Source: an uncultured Lachnospiraceae bacterium
GTDB taxonomy: Bacteria; Bacillota; Clostridia; Lachnospirales; Lachnospiraceae
Assembly: GCA_947165025.1 (NCBI GenBank)
Contig: CAMUYQ010000001.1
Location: 555,940-619,939 of the forward strand
Reading direction: 5' to 3'
Length of the DNA stretch: 64,000 nucleotides
The notes below the pieces were generated by a model that did no database searches, had not been told where the DNA came from, and saw nothing but the letters and a program-made list of their open reading frames with translations. The translations under genes were made by a program, and so were the position numbers. This document shows, piece after piece, positions 35,933 through 45,461 of the stretch (its first letter is position 1; each line of letters begins with the position of its first letter).

Positions 35933-38900
35933 TCATCCTCCCTGTATGCTGTCAAGAGCGGTTTCACATGTTTCAACTATGCCGTCCCAGTCAAGGGATG
36001 CCATAAGCGTGTCGATCTTCGAAACCGTTTCCTTATCTTTTTCCGAAAGGGAATAACCCTTCAGATCCTTCATCATTTCATCCAGAAGTCCGTAATCCAT
36101 GCTCTGTGCTATTTCCGTGATCGTCCTGTAGGCATCCTTCATCATCTTCTCATCTGCCACCGGAAGATCCTTATCTTTCTCATCAAGTCTTGCAAGCTGA
36201 ATGTCGAGGGATCTGTACATTTCAAGAAGCCTGTCCGTATTGGCATCTATGAATGCCGTATCGGCGCTCTTTCCGGCATTTTCAAGTTCTTCGGCAAGAT
36301 GCGACAGATCGGCAACTCCTATTATCCTTGCGGAGCTCTTAAGTGCATGTACCCTGATAGTGTAATCCTCAATATTGTGCTGTCTGTGAAGAGAAGCTAT
36401 CTCGTCAGCTTTATCCCTTGCCGTCTGATGAAATACCGAAAGGACAGACAGGAACCCGTCAGTCGATCCGCAGTTTGCAAGTCCGGTATCAACGTTCATT
36501 CCCTCGACGGAATAAAGCCATGCCGGAAGGTCGTTTGAAGATACGGCATTTTCAGACGAGGCCGCCGTATCCGTGGTCTCCCAGAGCCTTAAGTACTCTT
36601 TCCAGACATCTTTGCTCTCGGCCCTCTCATTCATCGCATAATCCTTATCCTCATCGATCATGGCGATCATGACATCGGCGATCACAGGATCAAAATTAAT
36701 GCCGCGGCATCTGACAAACTCTGCACGCACATCAGCCTGTGACTTCGGAACGGAATACGTTCTCGTACTCGTCATGGCATCATAGCAGTCGGCCACGCAT
36801 GTGATCCTTGCAGTCTCGGGGATCTCCTCACCGGCAAGCCCGTCCGGATACCCTTTTCCGTCAAAGCGCTCATGATGCCAACGCGCACCTTCCCTGAGGT
36901 TGGGCATGTCGTTTATCTCTTTTAATATCTCATAACCTTTGATCGTATGCTCTTTGATCTCAATGAACTCATCATCGGACAGTCTGCTGTTCTTCTGTAT
37001 GATATCCTCGTGGACACCTATCTTTCCTATATCGTGAAGAAGTCCGATCTCGTACAGTTCAACCTGCTCCCTTCCACTCTTTCCGAGTCTTCTTCCAAGT
37101 TCCGCACATATCGCGGCAACTCTTCTTGAGTGACCATCGGTATAGTGATCTTTCGTATCGACGGTCTTTGAAAGAGCGAGCATCATCTCGCGGCTTAACC
37201 GCCTTGCTTTTCTTGTCTGATGATCAACTTCTCTTTCTATCGTCTGCTGATAACGGTGAAGTGCTATGATGCGCTTAACACGCTGTTTCAGAACATCTGG
37301 CACAAACGGTTTTCTGATGTAATCGGAGGCACCGCTCTTGAACCCGTTCTCCTCGGTCACCGTATCATTGTCGCCGGTAAGGAGCAGGACAGGAATGAGT
37401 GCTGTTGCCTCGTCCTCTTTGAGCTCCTGCATTACGGAAAATCCGTTTGCATCCTTTAAGTGGATATCCAGCATGATAAGATCCGGTGCAAATGATTTTG
37501 CGGCCGAATGAGCCTTGCTTCCGAGAAGACAATCCTTTATCTCGTATGTATTCTCCATTATCGATCGGATAAGCGTACATACCGATTCATCGTCATCAAC
37601 GATGAGTATCTTGGCTTTATCGTATCCGCTGTCACTGACTGTCGTTATCTTCTGCTCAACATCATGGTCGATCTTTTCTTCGGGCAGAAGGCGAAGAAGC
37701 ATCCTCTCGAGTCTGACGCCCTCAACAGGCTTTGACAGATAATCATTGAAGCCTGAATTGATATACATCTGCCTTGCCCCCGAGACAGCATTCGCTGTAA
37801 GGGCAACAGCCGGGGTATCATGATTTTTGTCAAGCTGTCTTAAGCGCTTGAGCGTTTCGATACCGTCCATATCGGACATCATGTGATCTATGAAAAATAC
37901 ATCATAATCGTTGACGGCTGCAAGATCGAGCGCACCCCTTCCGGACAGGGCCGTATCGATCCGTATCTCGGTCTGTTTCAACAGATTCTCGATGACGGTA
38001 AGATTTATTTCCGTATCATCAACAACAAGTATGCGCGCATCAGGAGCATGGAACATCTCACAGTACGAAGTCTCCCGATCATTTATCCCGTTATAACGTT
38101 TTGTATAGTCTCCGATCTCTTCCCACGAAACGACTCCCTGGTCGACCGTAAACGAAAACTCGGAACCTTTTCCGTATTCACTCTTTACATCAAGGCTCGA
38201 GTCCATGAGCGAAAGTATCTGGCGCGTGATCGCCATTCCGAGTCCTGTTCCCTCGACGGCACGGTTGCGCTTTTCGTCAAGACGTTCGTAAGGTGAGAAC
38301 AGTCTGTCCATATCCTCTTTGTGCATTCCGATACCGGTATCGCTTACCGTGACGGTAAGCCCGATCATCTTATCATCCTTTTTCGCGCACGTTATCTCAA
38401 GCGAGACGCATCCCTTTTCGGTGTACTTGACTGCATTTGAAAGAAGGTTTAAGGCACACTGTCTGACACGCACCTCATCACCGTACAGGATGCGCGGGAT
38501 ATGTTCATCAACACGGATGTTGAACTTAAGCCCCGCCTTCGCAGCTCTGTCGGCAGTCATATTCACAAGATCATTTACAAGAGATGCCGGATCGTACTGG
38601 ACCGGAATGATCTCCATCTTTCCTTCTTCAACCTTGGACAGATCGAGAATATCGTTAATAAGGGACAGAAGCGTCTTTCCCGCAGACATGATGTCGGATG
38701 CGTATTTTCTGATCGGTTTCTCGGTGCTTTCGCGAAGGATCATCTCATCCATTCCGAGGACAGCATTTATCGGGGTTCTGATCTCATGAGACATGTTTGC
38801 AAGGAATCTGCTCTTTGCCTCACTTGCACTGTCGGCCATCTCCTTCTGGTGTTCAAGCATTTCCATATACCGGTAATGCTCGGTATCATCTATCAGTGCA

Positions 38901-39844
38901 TACAATGTTCCGAGACTTTCACCGTTATGCATCAGTTCATTTTTTTCCGTTGAGTATATCCTGTCATTAAGGCGCATTACTTCGCCTTCACTTATCGACC
39001 GGGTAACTGCTTCGGGAAGATGAGTCTCGTGTGCCAGAAGTTCCGGAAAGATACTTCCGGCATCATCATTGAAGTACTGGATCACCCCGTCATTATCGAC
39101 TGCGATTATACCCTCGGAGATCCTGTCTATCATCATCTCACGGGCTATATCTGTTGTCCCGAGAAGATCATGTTTGAACATCGCAACGAACAAGATAACG
39201 TTTCCGAGCAGGTTACCGATCATCGAGATATCATATATCTTCGTGATGCTTACATATCCGATCGTCTGAAGAATAAAGAACACACTCTGGGTGGCCAGTG
39301 CGGCAAGCACGGCAAGCAGTCTTCTTTTCGCCTTTGGGCGTCTCTCCTTTCGACAGGCAAATATCATCATGCCCACACCGAGAATTACGTAAACAAACGA
39401 TACCGCCATGAACATATGATGTACGATCCCGTTATCGTGAATGAATACAGGGAGCATAGCACCCCTTGACCATTTTGTGTCTATATAATAAAGCCTGTGG
39501 CTTCTGAATGTCAGGACGCATGCGAACACAAACGCGTGAAAAACTATCAGGATATCGATCACAATATTGGGGATCCTGACCTTACACAGTCTTGCCGCGA
39601 ACATGAAAAGCGCAAACGTGATCCATACTCTTCCGAGATAGGAAAACTGGATGCCGGCAACATATGTGGCCTCGCTCTTTGCCTGCAGTTCCATAAGGTA
39701 ACCGACACTGTTAACAAGAGTTGCGACACAGCTTAAGAACAGAAACGAGTGCAGACTGTTCTTCCAGTTCCTGATGATGAGCCAGCATTCCAGAAACAGG
39801 ACTATTATGCTGAAATATTGGATTATATAGATGAGAGTGACCAT
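35933..39844 (-). CDS. 7TM hybrid kinase-REC-REC-HD-GYP-Hpt protein
   Basis: A 1303-aa multidomain sensor. An N-terminal seven-helix membrane module (1-225) and a PAS-like segment (about 235-325) precede HisKA with His353 (SHEIRTPIN) and the HATPase. Two receivers follow (FFIDHMMSDMDG and LIMLDIHLKDANG). An HD-GYP domain has GLLHDIGKIG and HHERFDGKGYP, and the C-terminal Hpt includes VHALKSSAR. One chain therefore holds a complete phosphorelay and a cyclic-di-GMP phosphodiesterase. The ATG lies 6 nt after TATAAT with no ribosome site, suggesting a leaderless message. It heads an operon with the two-receiver and acyltransferase genes. Confidence 0.93.
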   Translation of the reverse strand: MVTLIYIIQYFSIIVLFLECWLIIRNWKNSLHSFLFLSCVATLVNSVGYLMELQAKSEATYVAGIQFSYLGRVWITFALFMFAARLCKVRIPNIVIDILIVFHAFVFACVLTFRSHRLYYIDTKWSRGAMLPVFIHDNGIVHHMFMAVSFVYVILGVGMMIFACRKERRPKAKRRLLAVLAALATQSVFFILQTIGYVSITKIYDISMIGNLLGNVILFVAMFKHDLLGTTDIAREMMIDRISEGIIAVDNDGVIQYFNDDAGSIFPELLAHETHLPEAVTRSISEGEVMRLNDRIYSTEKNELMHNGESLGTLYALIDDTEHYRYMEMLEHQKEMADSASEAKSRFLANMSHEIRTPINAVLGMDEMILRESTEKPIRKYASDIMSAGKTLLSLINDILDLSKVEEGKMEIIPVQYDPASLVNDLVNMTADRAAKAGLKFNIRVDEHIPRILYGDEVRVRQCALNLLSNAVKYTEKGCVSLEITCAKKDDKMIGLTVTVSDTGIGMHKEDMDRLFSPYERLDEKRNRAVEGTGLGMAITRQILSLMDSSLDVKSEYGKGSEFSFTVDQGVVSWEEIGDYTKRYNGINDRETSYCEMFHAPDARILVVDDTEINLTVIENLLKQTEIRIDTALSGRGALDLAAVNDYDVFFIDHMMSDMDGIETLKRLRQLDKNHDTPAVALTANAVSGARQMYINSGFNDYLSKPVEGVRLERMLLRLLPEEKIDHDVEQKITTVSDSGYDKAKILIVDDDESVCTLIRSIMENTYEIKDCLLGSKAHSAAKSFAPDLIMLDIHLKDANGFSVMQELKEDEATALIPVLLLTGDNDTVTEENGFKSGASDYIRKPFVPDVLKQRVKRIIALHRYQQTIEREVDHQTRKARRLSREMMLALSKTVDTKDHYTDGHSRRVAAICAELGRRLGKSGREQVELYEIGLLHDIGKIGVHEDIIQKNSRLSDDEFIEIKEHTIKGYEILKEINDMPNLREGARWHHERFDGKGYPDGLAGEEIPETARITCVADCYDAMTSTRTYSVPKSQADVRAEFVRCRGINFDPVIADVMIAMIDEDKDYAMNERAESKDVWKEYLRLWETTDTAASSENAVSSNDLPAWLYSVEGMNVDTGLANCGSTDGFLSVLSVFHQTARDKADEIASLHRQHNIEDYTIRVHALKSSARIIGVADLSHLAEELENAGKSADTAFIDANTDRLLEMYRSLDIQLARLDEKDKDLPVADEKMMKDAYRTITEIAQSMDYGLLDEMMKDLKGYSLSEKDKETVSKIDTLMASLDWDGIVETCETALDSIQGG

Positions 39845-39850
39845 TCAATC

Positions 39851-39856
39851 ATTATA
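39851..39856 (-). promoter_or_regulatory. -10 element (TATAAT) for the 1303-aa kinase, probably leaderless
   Basis: TATAAT on the minus strand ends 6 nt before the ATG. The -35 region is weak and no Shine-Dalgarno sequence fits between. Confidence 0.35.
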
Positions 39857-39905
39857 CAATAAATCGAATGGTTTTAGAAGTGCTTCAGAGCCGCAGGATA
39901 ACGTA

Positions 39906-40949
39906 TCAGCTGAGCCTGATCAGGAGAGTCACCGCAAGACCGTCACCTGTGTTCTCAATAAGCAGGTCACCGTTCATCTTCTCCATGAGCTTCTTTGCGG
40001 TGTACAGTCCGAGCCCGCTGCCCTCTTCATTGCTGCTGGCGCCCAGCCTGCTGCGGTAATACTTGTTCGTTACAAGCGGCAGTTCATCCGCCGCAATTCC
40101 GGGTCCGTGATCGGTTATCTTCATCTGCAGAAAATCATCCAGCATCAGATATCCGACATCGATCGGTGTATTCGCGTATCTGTATGAATTGTTTATGATA
40201 CTTCCGATGACCCGGTTCATGCATCTTACGTCGATATGTATGAGAACATACGGGATCGACGATGACGTGACCAGTTTTCTGTCATCGTATTTTTTCACGA
40301 TATCTTCAAGCACCCTCGACTCGACATCGGCGCAGTTAACCCTGGACTCACCGAGTTCATCAAGAGCGGATGTGAACAGATCATTTAAAAGAACGTCAAG
40401 TCCGTCGGCACTGTCGTATATCTTTTCAACCTTGTCCAGAATGTATTTATCATCATCGGACAGATCCTTCTTTGAGGTTATCTTTGTCCTTATCAGTTCG
40501 CTTGCAAGCCTGATACCGGTGACGGGATCCTTCATGTCATGACCGAGCGTCGCGATCAGCTCACTCTCATTTTCCTTAAGAGTCATCTCCCGCTCGCGTG
40601 ATCTTGTAAGTTCACCGCGCATGATATCGTAACTTTCGGCAAACGGCCCGAACATATTGTTTTTATCAAGTCCTTCAGTATCATCAAAGTTTCCGCCGGC
40701 GATCCTTTCGGCAAAGATTTTCATCTCTTTGAAAGGCTTTGCAAACTTTTTATCAAGCCACATGCCGTAAAGAAAAGCGGCAAGAAACAGTAGTATGCCG
40801 ACAAGAGCGGTGCCTATGATCAGACGCACTCTTGCCGAAGCGTATACGGTATCAGCCGCATTACCCTTTGCAAAGCAACATATGAAGATGACCATGCCGG
40901 CCGCAAACAGCACGAGCGCTGCGATCAGCATTCTGAAATAATTACGCAT
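39906..40949 (-). CDS. Membrane sensor histidine kinase (HAMP-HisKA-HATPase)
   Basis: A 347-aa kinase starting at MRNYFRMLIAALVLF, which has AGGAGAG. Two membrane helices (about 5-27 and 43-64) are followed by a HAMP-like linker. The phospho-acceptor His is in ATLGHDMKDPVTGIRLA. The HATPase has INNSYRYANT, DHGPGIA and GSGLGLYTAKKL. No response regulator gene is adjacent. The upstream gene is an XRE-AbrB regulator 7 bp away, an unusual operon partner, so the target regulator may be elsewhere. Confidence 0.9.
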   Translation of the reverse strand: MRNYFRMLIAALVLFAAGMVIFICCFAKGNAADTVYASARVRLIIGTALVGILLFLAAFLYGMWLDKKFAKPFKEMKIFAERIAGGNFDDTEGLDKNNMFGPFAESYDIMRGELTRSREREMTLKENESELIATLGHDMKDPVTGIRLASELIRTKITSKKDLSDDDKYILDKVEKIYDSADGLDVLLNDLFTSALDELGESRVNCADVESRVLEDIVKKYDDRKLVTSSSIPYVLIHIDVRCMNRVIGSIINNSYRYANTPIDVGYLMLDDFLQMKITDHGPGIAADELPLVTNKYYRSRLGASSNEEGSGLGLYTAKKLMEKMNGDLLIENTGDGLAVTLLIRLS

Positions 40950-40956
40950 AACTCTC

Positions 40957-41385
40957 CTATGGTCTTTTCTGCATGTTCCTGATGCTGTCGGCAAGCGCCA
41001 GGAAGTTATCGGACTTTAATACGGCAAGTCCCTGCGTTTCATCCCCGAGCACGACAAGCTGGTCTCCCGGCGAAATATCAAATATCTTTCTAGCCTTTGC
41101 CGGAATAACGATCTGACCTTTATCTCCCACCGTCACCATTCCGAACAGATGCTTCCCCTTCGGTGGTACATTGAGCCCTTGATTTTCACCTTTTTCATAG
41201 TTAGCAAGATCATCAAGAGATACACCGAAAGTGTCGGCCAAAAGCCTGCATTTGTCAATATCCGGAATGGTCTCACCGGACTCCCATTTTGCAACGGCCT
41301 GTCTTGTGACACCGACCTTTTCGGCTATATCCTCCTGGGTCATTTTATTTATTTTCCGAAGGGTGACAAGATTATCGCTGAACAT
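40957..41385 (-). CDS. XRE HTH-AbrB/SpoVT fusion transcription regulator
   Basis: A 142-aa protein. Residues 1-62 form an XRE-type helix-turn-helix (MTQEDIAEKVGVTRQAVAKWESGETIPDIDK). Residues about 83-130 form an AbrB/SpoVT swapped-hairpin DNA-binding fold (VTVGDKGQIVIPAKARKIFDISPGDQLVVLGD). Two different DNA-binding folds in one short chain may permit two-site recognition; transition-state control is a reasonable guess. Its start overlaps the upstream acyltransferase gene by 14 bp. Confidence 0.9.
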   Translation of the reverse strand: MFSDNLVTLRKINKMTQEDIAEKVGVTRQAVAKWESGETIPDIDKCRLLADTFGVSLDDLANYEKGENQGLNVPPKGKHLFGMVTVGDKGQIVIPAKARKIFDISPGDQLVVLGDETQGLAVLKSDNFLALADSIRNMQKRP

Positions 41386-42475
41386 TTCCGTTCTCCTTCA
41401 CGGTCTTTTTAGAACTAATACCCAGTACCGTCCACCTGTATCCGGGGATCCGTGATATGACGGCATTTAATAGATATGCTCCGCCGAATCCGGCAACCGC
41501 GCTTAATAAATAGGCAACAGGCGCGCTTACATATCCCGGCTTTGCAAGAAACAGACCGACGGATGATATTCCGAGATAATGAAAAACGTACAGTCCCCAG
41601 CTGCGATCCGACATCCACTTTGTATACCTGTTTGAAAAATCACCATATTTTGCCATGCCTCCGATCATCGCAAGGCACGCTGTGTAATCGTACATAACAT
41701 ATTCAAGAGTCCGGCTGACCGGCTTGTCCGCATAATTCAGTCCGAAATACCTAACACATACGATCACACCGAGAACTACGGCAACCGGTGCAAAAAGAAG
41801 AAAATACTTTTTCAGGACCTCTATCACCTCATCATGTGACAACACAAAATATCCGAGAAGAAAAGCAAATGAATAAAGTCCGAAATGATAAACAACGATC
41901 ACCGGAGTATTTAATATCTGCGCAGATATGAAGAACGGTATGGCCAGCAAAATGATCACAGGCAGTCCGGCTTTTCTGCAAAGCGACCAAAGACGGTCTT
42001 TTTCAATCTTACGTATAAGGACAAGAAGAAGCGAGAACAGCCAGAGCATCTGGATATACCAAAGAACGCCGATGCCGCTTGCCAATATTGCAAATATCTT
42101 ACCGATAAGCGGCATTCCGGGCGTTTTTTCAAACACCCGTGACAGACCGACGTTAACAAGTCCCTGCAGGAACTGGAAAGTGAACAGACCTATCGTACAC
42201 GGAACAAGAAGCTTGACTGTCCTGCTCCTGATAAATTCCTTATCCGTGTGATTTTCAAGATATAGTCTGGAGCTTATTCCAGATACGATGAAAAGGATCG
42301 GCATAAACCACGGATATACGATGTACTGATAAACATCATAATACTGTGTCTCAAGATTTGTGATCTTCCCTACGACGCCGACAATGCCTTCCGCATTGTA
42401 CATATAGATCACATGGAAAATGACGACTGCAACGACCGTGATCCATCTGATGTTGTCCAAATAGTGTTTTCTCAT
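41372..42475 (-). CDS. Acyltransferase family 3 membrane protein
   Basis: A 367-aa protein with about ten membrane helices. It begins MRKHYLDNIRWITVVAVVIFHVIYMYN, with the R-x-H family pattern; the ATG has AAAGGTGG. SRLYLENHTDKEFIRSRTVKLLVPCTIG and SDRSWGLYVFHYLGI are typical of acyltransferase-3 enzymes. It probably adds an acyl group to a surface polymer. The end overlaps the XRE-AbrB start, so the two are one transcript. Confidence 0.88.
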   Translation of the reverse strand: MRKHYLDNIRWITVVAVVIFHVIYMYNAEGIVGVVGKITNLETQYYDVYQYIVYPWFMPILFIVSGISSRLYLENHTDKEFIRSRTVKLLVPCTIGLFTFQFLQGLVNVGLSRVFEKTPGMPLIGKIFAILASGIGVLWYIQMLWLFSLLLVLIRKIEKDRLWSLCRKAGLPVIILLAIPFFISAQILNTPVIVVYHFGLYSFAFLLGYFVLSHDEVIEVLKKYFLLFAPVAVVLGVIVCVRYFGLNYADKPVSRTLEYVMYDYTACLAMIGGMAKYGDFSNRYTKWMSDRSWGLYVFHYLGISSVGLFLAKPGYVSAPVAYLLSAVAGFGGAYLLNAVISRIPGYRWTVLGISSKKTVKENGNVQR

Positions 42476-42593
42476 ACTAATCCCACCTTTGCAATTATTT
42501 TTAACATAATCATAGTATGATCGCAAGTGCGAGTCTACCAACCGAAGCTAACATTCTGTATGAGGAAAAGTTACATTTCGTTGCATAAAGATA

Positions 42594-43178
42594 TCACGCT
42601 AAAAAAAGGCCCCTGACAAATATCTCTATTCCTATCGTGATCAGTATGACTCCTCCGAGGACCGAAGCCTTTCCGGAAAGACGCGTTCCGAACTTTTTTC
42701 CGATCGCAAGTCCGGCAAGACATATAACAAATGTGACCGCTCCTATTATCAGCGCTGCGGCAAATGCCATGAGCGTGCCATATTCGGCTATCGTAAATCC
42801 GACCGAAAGAGCATCTATCGACGTTGCTACTCCCTGAACGAGAAGTGCGGCAAATGAAAGAGACGAAGCCGTCTTACCATCATCGTTTCCCTTTATTCCC
42901 TCGATCAGCATCTTTCCGCCGATGAACAAAAGGAGTATGAGTGCGATCCATGGTATCAGCTTTTCGAATGATACGAAATACATCACGATCGTATGAACGC
43001 ACACCCATCCGGCCATCGGCATGAAGGACTGGAATGCCGCAAAAACACCGGCGATGGCGCATGTTCGCGCCCGCGTCATCTTCGGTTCATCAAGTCCGTT
43101 TGCAAGAGACACCGAAAAGGCATCCATTGCAAGTCCGACGCCAAGTAATATGCTGTTGATCACAAACAAAAAATCCAT
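42594..43178 (-). CDS. mntP: Manganese efflux pump MntP
   Basis: A 194-aa protein with six membrane helices. MntP exports Mn(II) and protects against manganese excess. Family marks are the paired acidic segments GVGLAMDAFSVSLANG and VATSIDALSVGFTIAEYG. The usual manganese riboswitch is absent: the gene begins only 11 bp after the LysR gene on the same strand, so it is expressed from the regulator promoter. Confidence 0.93.
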   Translation of the reverse strand: MDFLFVINSILLGVGLAMDAFSVSLANGLDEPKMTRARTCAIAGVFAAFQSFMPMAGWVCVHTIVMYFVSFEKLIPWIALILLLFIGGKMLIEGIKGNDDGKTASSLSFAALLVQGVATSIDALSVGFTIAEYGTLMAFAAALIIGAVTFVICLAGLAIGKKFGTRLSGKASVLGGVILITIGIEIFVRGLFLA

Positions 43179-43189
43179 TCCCGTAACCT

Positions 43190-44077
43190 TTATGATTCTT
43201 CATCCAACTGTCTGATATGATCGACCAGGCTTTTTATCGCTTTGTTCCGGTTCTTGTCCTTATGGATCAAAACCTGGGAATACGCAGGAAGCTCGGTTCC
43301 CTTCCAGGTAAGACGTTTTAGTTTACCGTCTTTAATTTCGGTTTCCGCTGTCATCTGCGGTATGAACGCTACGCCGAACCCACCCTCCGCAAAATGTTTC
43401 AGGATCTCCTTGCTGCTCGTCTCCAGCACTATCTTCGGTGAGATACCTTTTTTCTCAAGAACTGAAACAAGCATATGTCTGAAATTACAGTTATGCCCTG
43501 TCAACAGAAGCGGCACATCCTTAAGATCTTCTTCGCTAATGATCCTACCCGCCATTGGATGATCCGGTGATACATAAAAACCAAGTTTCTCACGTTTTGT
43601 GTGAAGGATCTTGATCCTCTCATCCTCGATGAGCGGATTAAGCGTATATACCATGTCAAGTTCTCCCTTTTGCAAAAGCTCGGGAATGTTTTCGTGAGTA
43701 ACAAACTGTATTCTGATCTCCATCCTCGGATTATTCTTATTATATTCCATCAGTATTCTGGGAAATCTACTTATACACAGAGACTCGGATACTCCTATCT
43801 TCAATATACCGGAAGGATTTTCCTCATCCGTCACATCAAGACGGATATCCCGCTCCAGCTGAAGGATCTTCTCGGCATATTCTATCAGCTTTTCCCCGGA
43901 CGAAGTAAGGCATATCGTTTTCCCCAGGCGTTCAAACAGTACACACTCCAATTCATCTTCCAACTGCTTGATCTGGGTCGTGACAGTGGACTGGGCATAT
44001 CCCAGACTGTCGGCGGCGGCAGAAAAGCTGTTCAGTTCCGTGATTTTTAAAAAAGTACCCAATTGCGTAATCGTCAT
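43190..44077 (-). CDS. LysR-family transcription regulator
   Basis: A 295-aa regulator. It has an N-terminal winged HTH (MTITQLGTFLKITELNSFSAAADSLGYAQSTVTTQIKQLEDELECVLFERLGK) and a C-terminal periplasmic-binding-like effector domain. The start is placed at MTITQLG with GGTGAT, although an ATG 12 codons upstream is possible. It is divergent from the DinB-like gene, a classic LysR target arrangement, and upstream of mntP. The ligand is unknown. Confidence 0.93.
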   Translation of the reverse strand: MTITQLGTFLKITELNSFSAAADSLGYAQSTVTTQIKQLEDELECVLFERLGKTICLTSSGEKLIEYAEKILQLERDIRLDVTDEENPSGILKIGVSESLCISRFPRILMEYNKNNPRMEIRIQFVTHENIPELLQKGELDMVYTLNPLIEDERIKILHTKREKLGFYVSPDHPMAGRIISEEDLKDVPLLLTGHNCNFRHMLVSVLEKKGISPKIVLETSSKEILKHFAEGGFGVAFIPQMTAETEIKDGKLKRLTWKGTELPAYSQVLIHKDKNRNKAIKSLVDHIRQLDEES

Positions 44078-44192
44078 ATCATCACCATGGTTCAGTTTTC
44101 TTGAACGAAACATTCATTTATTTCAATTTTTCTGATACAACTTTCAATGGTATTATACGAGCATACCAAATAAACTGCAAGGAGGATTTCCA

Positions 44193-44732
44193 ATGAACGA
44201 ATTATGTATGATCATTAAAGACACAGTAAAACCGAACTTTCTGAATATCCGTACCTCCATACAGGCCTATGACAGAGATGCGCTCTGTTGTGGAGCTCCC
44301 TGTTGGAGATGGGCATACCATGCTCTTCACTCAGCGGACAAATGGTTTATCAATCCATTCGTTTACAAAGAGCCTTCATTTCACGAGGATGGAATGGATA
44401 ATCCCGATAATCCTACAAGCGTTGTTTTAACCGATGAACAGCTCCTGTCATATCTTGATGCGATAGAGAAAAAAACGATGGATTATCTGGATTCCCTTAC
44501 GGATGATATGCTTTACGAAAAGCCCGAAGATTGCATCTATACACGTATGGAACTGGTCCTTCGTCAATACAGACATCTGTCCTTCCATACCGGAATGCTG
44601 AACGGACAGACTGCAGTGGCTACCGGAAAATTCCCCATGTGGGTTTCGGAAACGGATAAATACATAGACGACGGTATCCTATTCGGGCGATACCGCAAAG
44701 GACCGGTTACTGCAGACCGGCCTCTTTTGTAA
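44193..44732 (+). CDS. DinB-like metal-binding protein
   Basis: A 179-aa soluble protein starting after AAGGAGG. The spaced histidines in WAYHALHSADKWF and RHLSFHTGMLNG fit the DinB/YfiT four-helix fold, which binds a metal with three His. Some members are thiol transferases; many are unassigned. It is divergent from lysR. Its last 26 bp overlap the convergent XRE gene. Confidence 0.72.
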   Translation: MNELCMIIKDTVKPNFLNIRTSIQAYDRDALCCGAPCWRWAYHALHSADKWFINPFVYKEPSFHEDGMDNPDNPTSVVLTDEQLLSYLDAIEKKTMDYLDSLTDDMLYEKPEDCIYTRMELVLRQYRHLSFHTGMLNGQTAVATGKFPMWVSETDKYIDDGILFGRYRKGPVTADRPLL

Positions 44733-45330
44733 GTACCTTCTTTTGATAGCTCCATTTTCCGCATACCGGACACTTCATATATCTGGATCTCCCTTTATGC
44801 GGTGCAAGATTCGTCTGCCAGTATGTCGGAACATGTCTGTCATGGCATACCAGGCATTCATAATATCCGGCCTTCTGCTCGATCCCGACAGCTACGAATG
44901 CAACGGTAACGATCAGAACGATTGCAAAAGCTATAAGACCTATCCTTAATCCGTTAGGCATATCCACAAATGAGGCAATGCCACACATTACAATTCCTGC
45001 GATCGTCGCCGGACCTGCAACCAAATATTCAAGATTCAGCATCTGTCTGTTCTTCTCTTCGATCTCCCGGCTCATGGCAAGCATGTTTTCCTCTGCTTTT
45101 CTGTTGTAAGTTTCTGTCATTATCCTCTCGCCCGACAGGAGTTCATTGACATTAATGTATAATAGTTCACACAGATCCAGCATTATTCCCGAATCAGGCA
45201 GGGACTTCCCGGTTTCCCATTTACTGACTGCCCGGTCACTGATCCCGAGCTTCTCAGCAAGATAAGCTTGGGTCATACCCTGTTCCTTCCTGCATGATGC
45301 TATGAATTTTCCGATTTTGATCTGGTCCAT
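44707..45330 (-). CDS. XRE regulator with membrane helices and zinc-ribbon tail
   Basis: A 207-aa protein. The N-terminal XRE helix-turn-helix (1-65; MTQAYLAEKLGISDRAVSKWETGKSLPDSG) is followed by a coiled segment and two membrane helices (about 98-150). A C-terminal zinc ribbon has two Cys pairs (YECLVC and MKCPVCGKW). This makes it a membrane-bound DNA-binding protein, perhaps a one-component sensor. The start is chosen after AGGAGG. It lies just outside the mobile region. Confidence 0.85.
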   Translation of the reverse strand: MDQIKIGKFIASCRKEQGMTQAYLAEKLGISDRAVSKWETGKSLPDSGIMLDLCELLYINVNELLSGERIMTETYNRKAEENMLAMSREIEEKNRQMLNLEYLVAGPATIAGIVMCGIASFVDMPNGLRIGLIAFAIVLIVTVAFVAVGIEQKAGYYECLVCHDRHVPTYWQTNLAPHKGRSRYMKCPVCGKWSYQKKVLTKEAGLQ

Positions 45331-45461
45331 ATCGGGCTCCTCCTTTCGTGTCTCCACTATACCGCCGGGCGGGAATGGATAACACGAACCACTGGTTGAT
45401 ACGCTAAAAACCCCGTATTAATGCGAATCTCTACAACTCAATCCGCTGTATGTCATATGGA

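Noticed and set aside
42594..43200. Manganese (yybP-ykoY) riboswitch before mntP
   Set aside because: Only 11 bp separate mntP from the lysR stop; there is no room for the aptamer.
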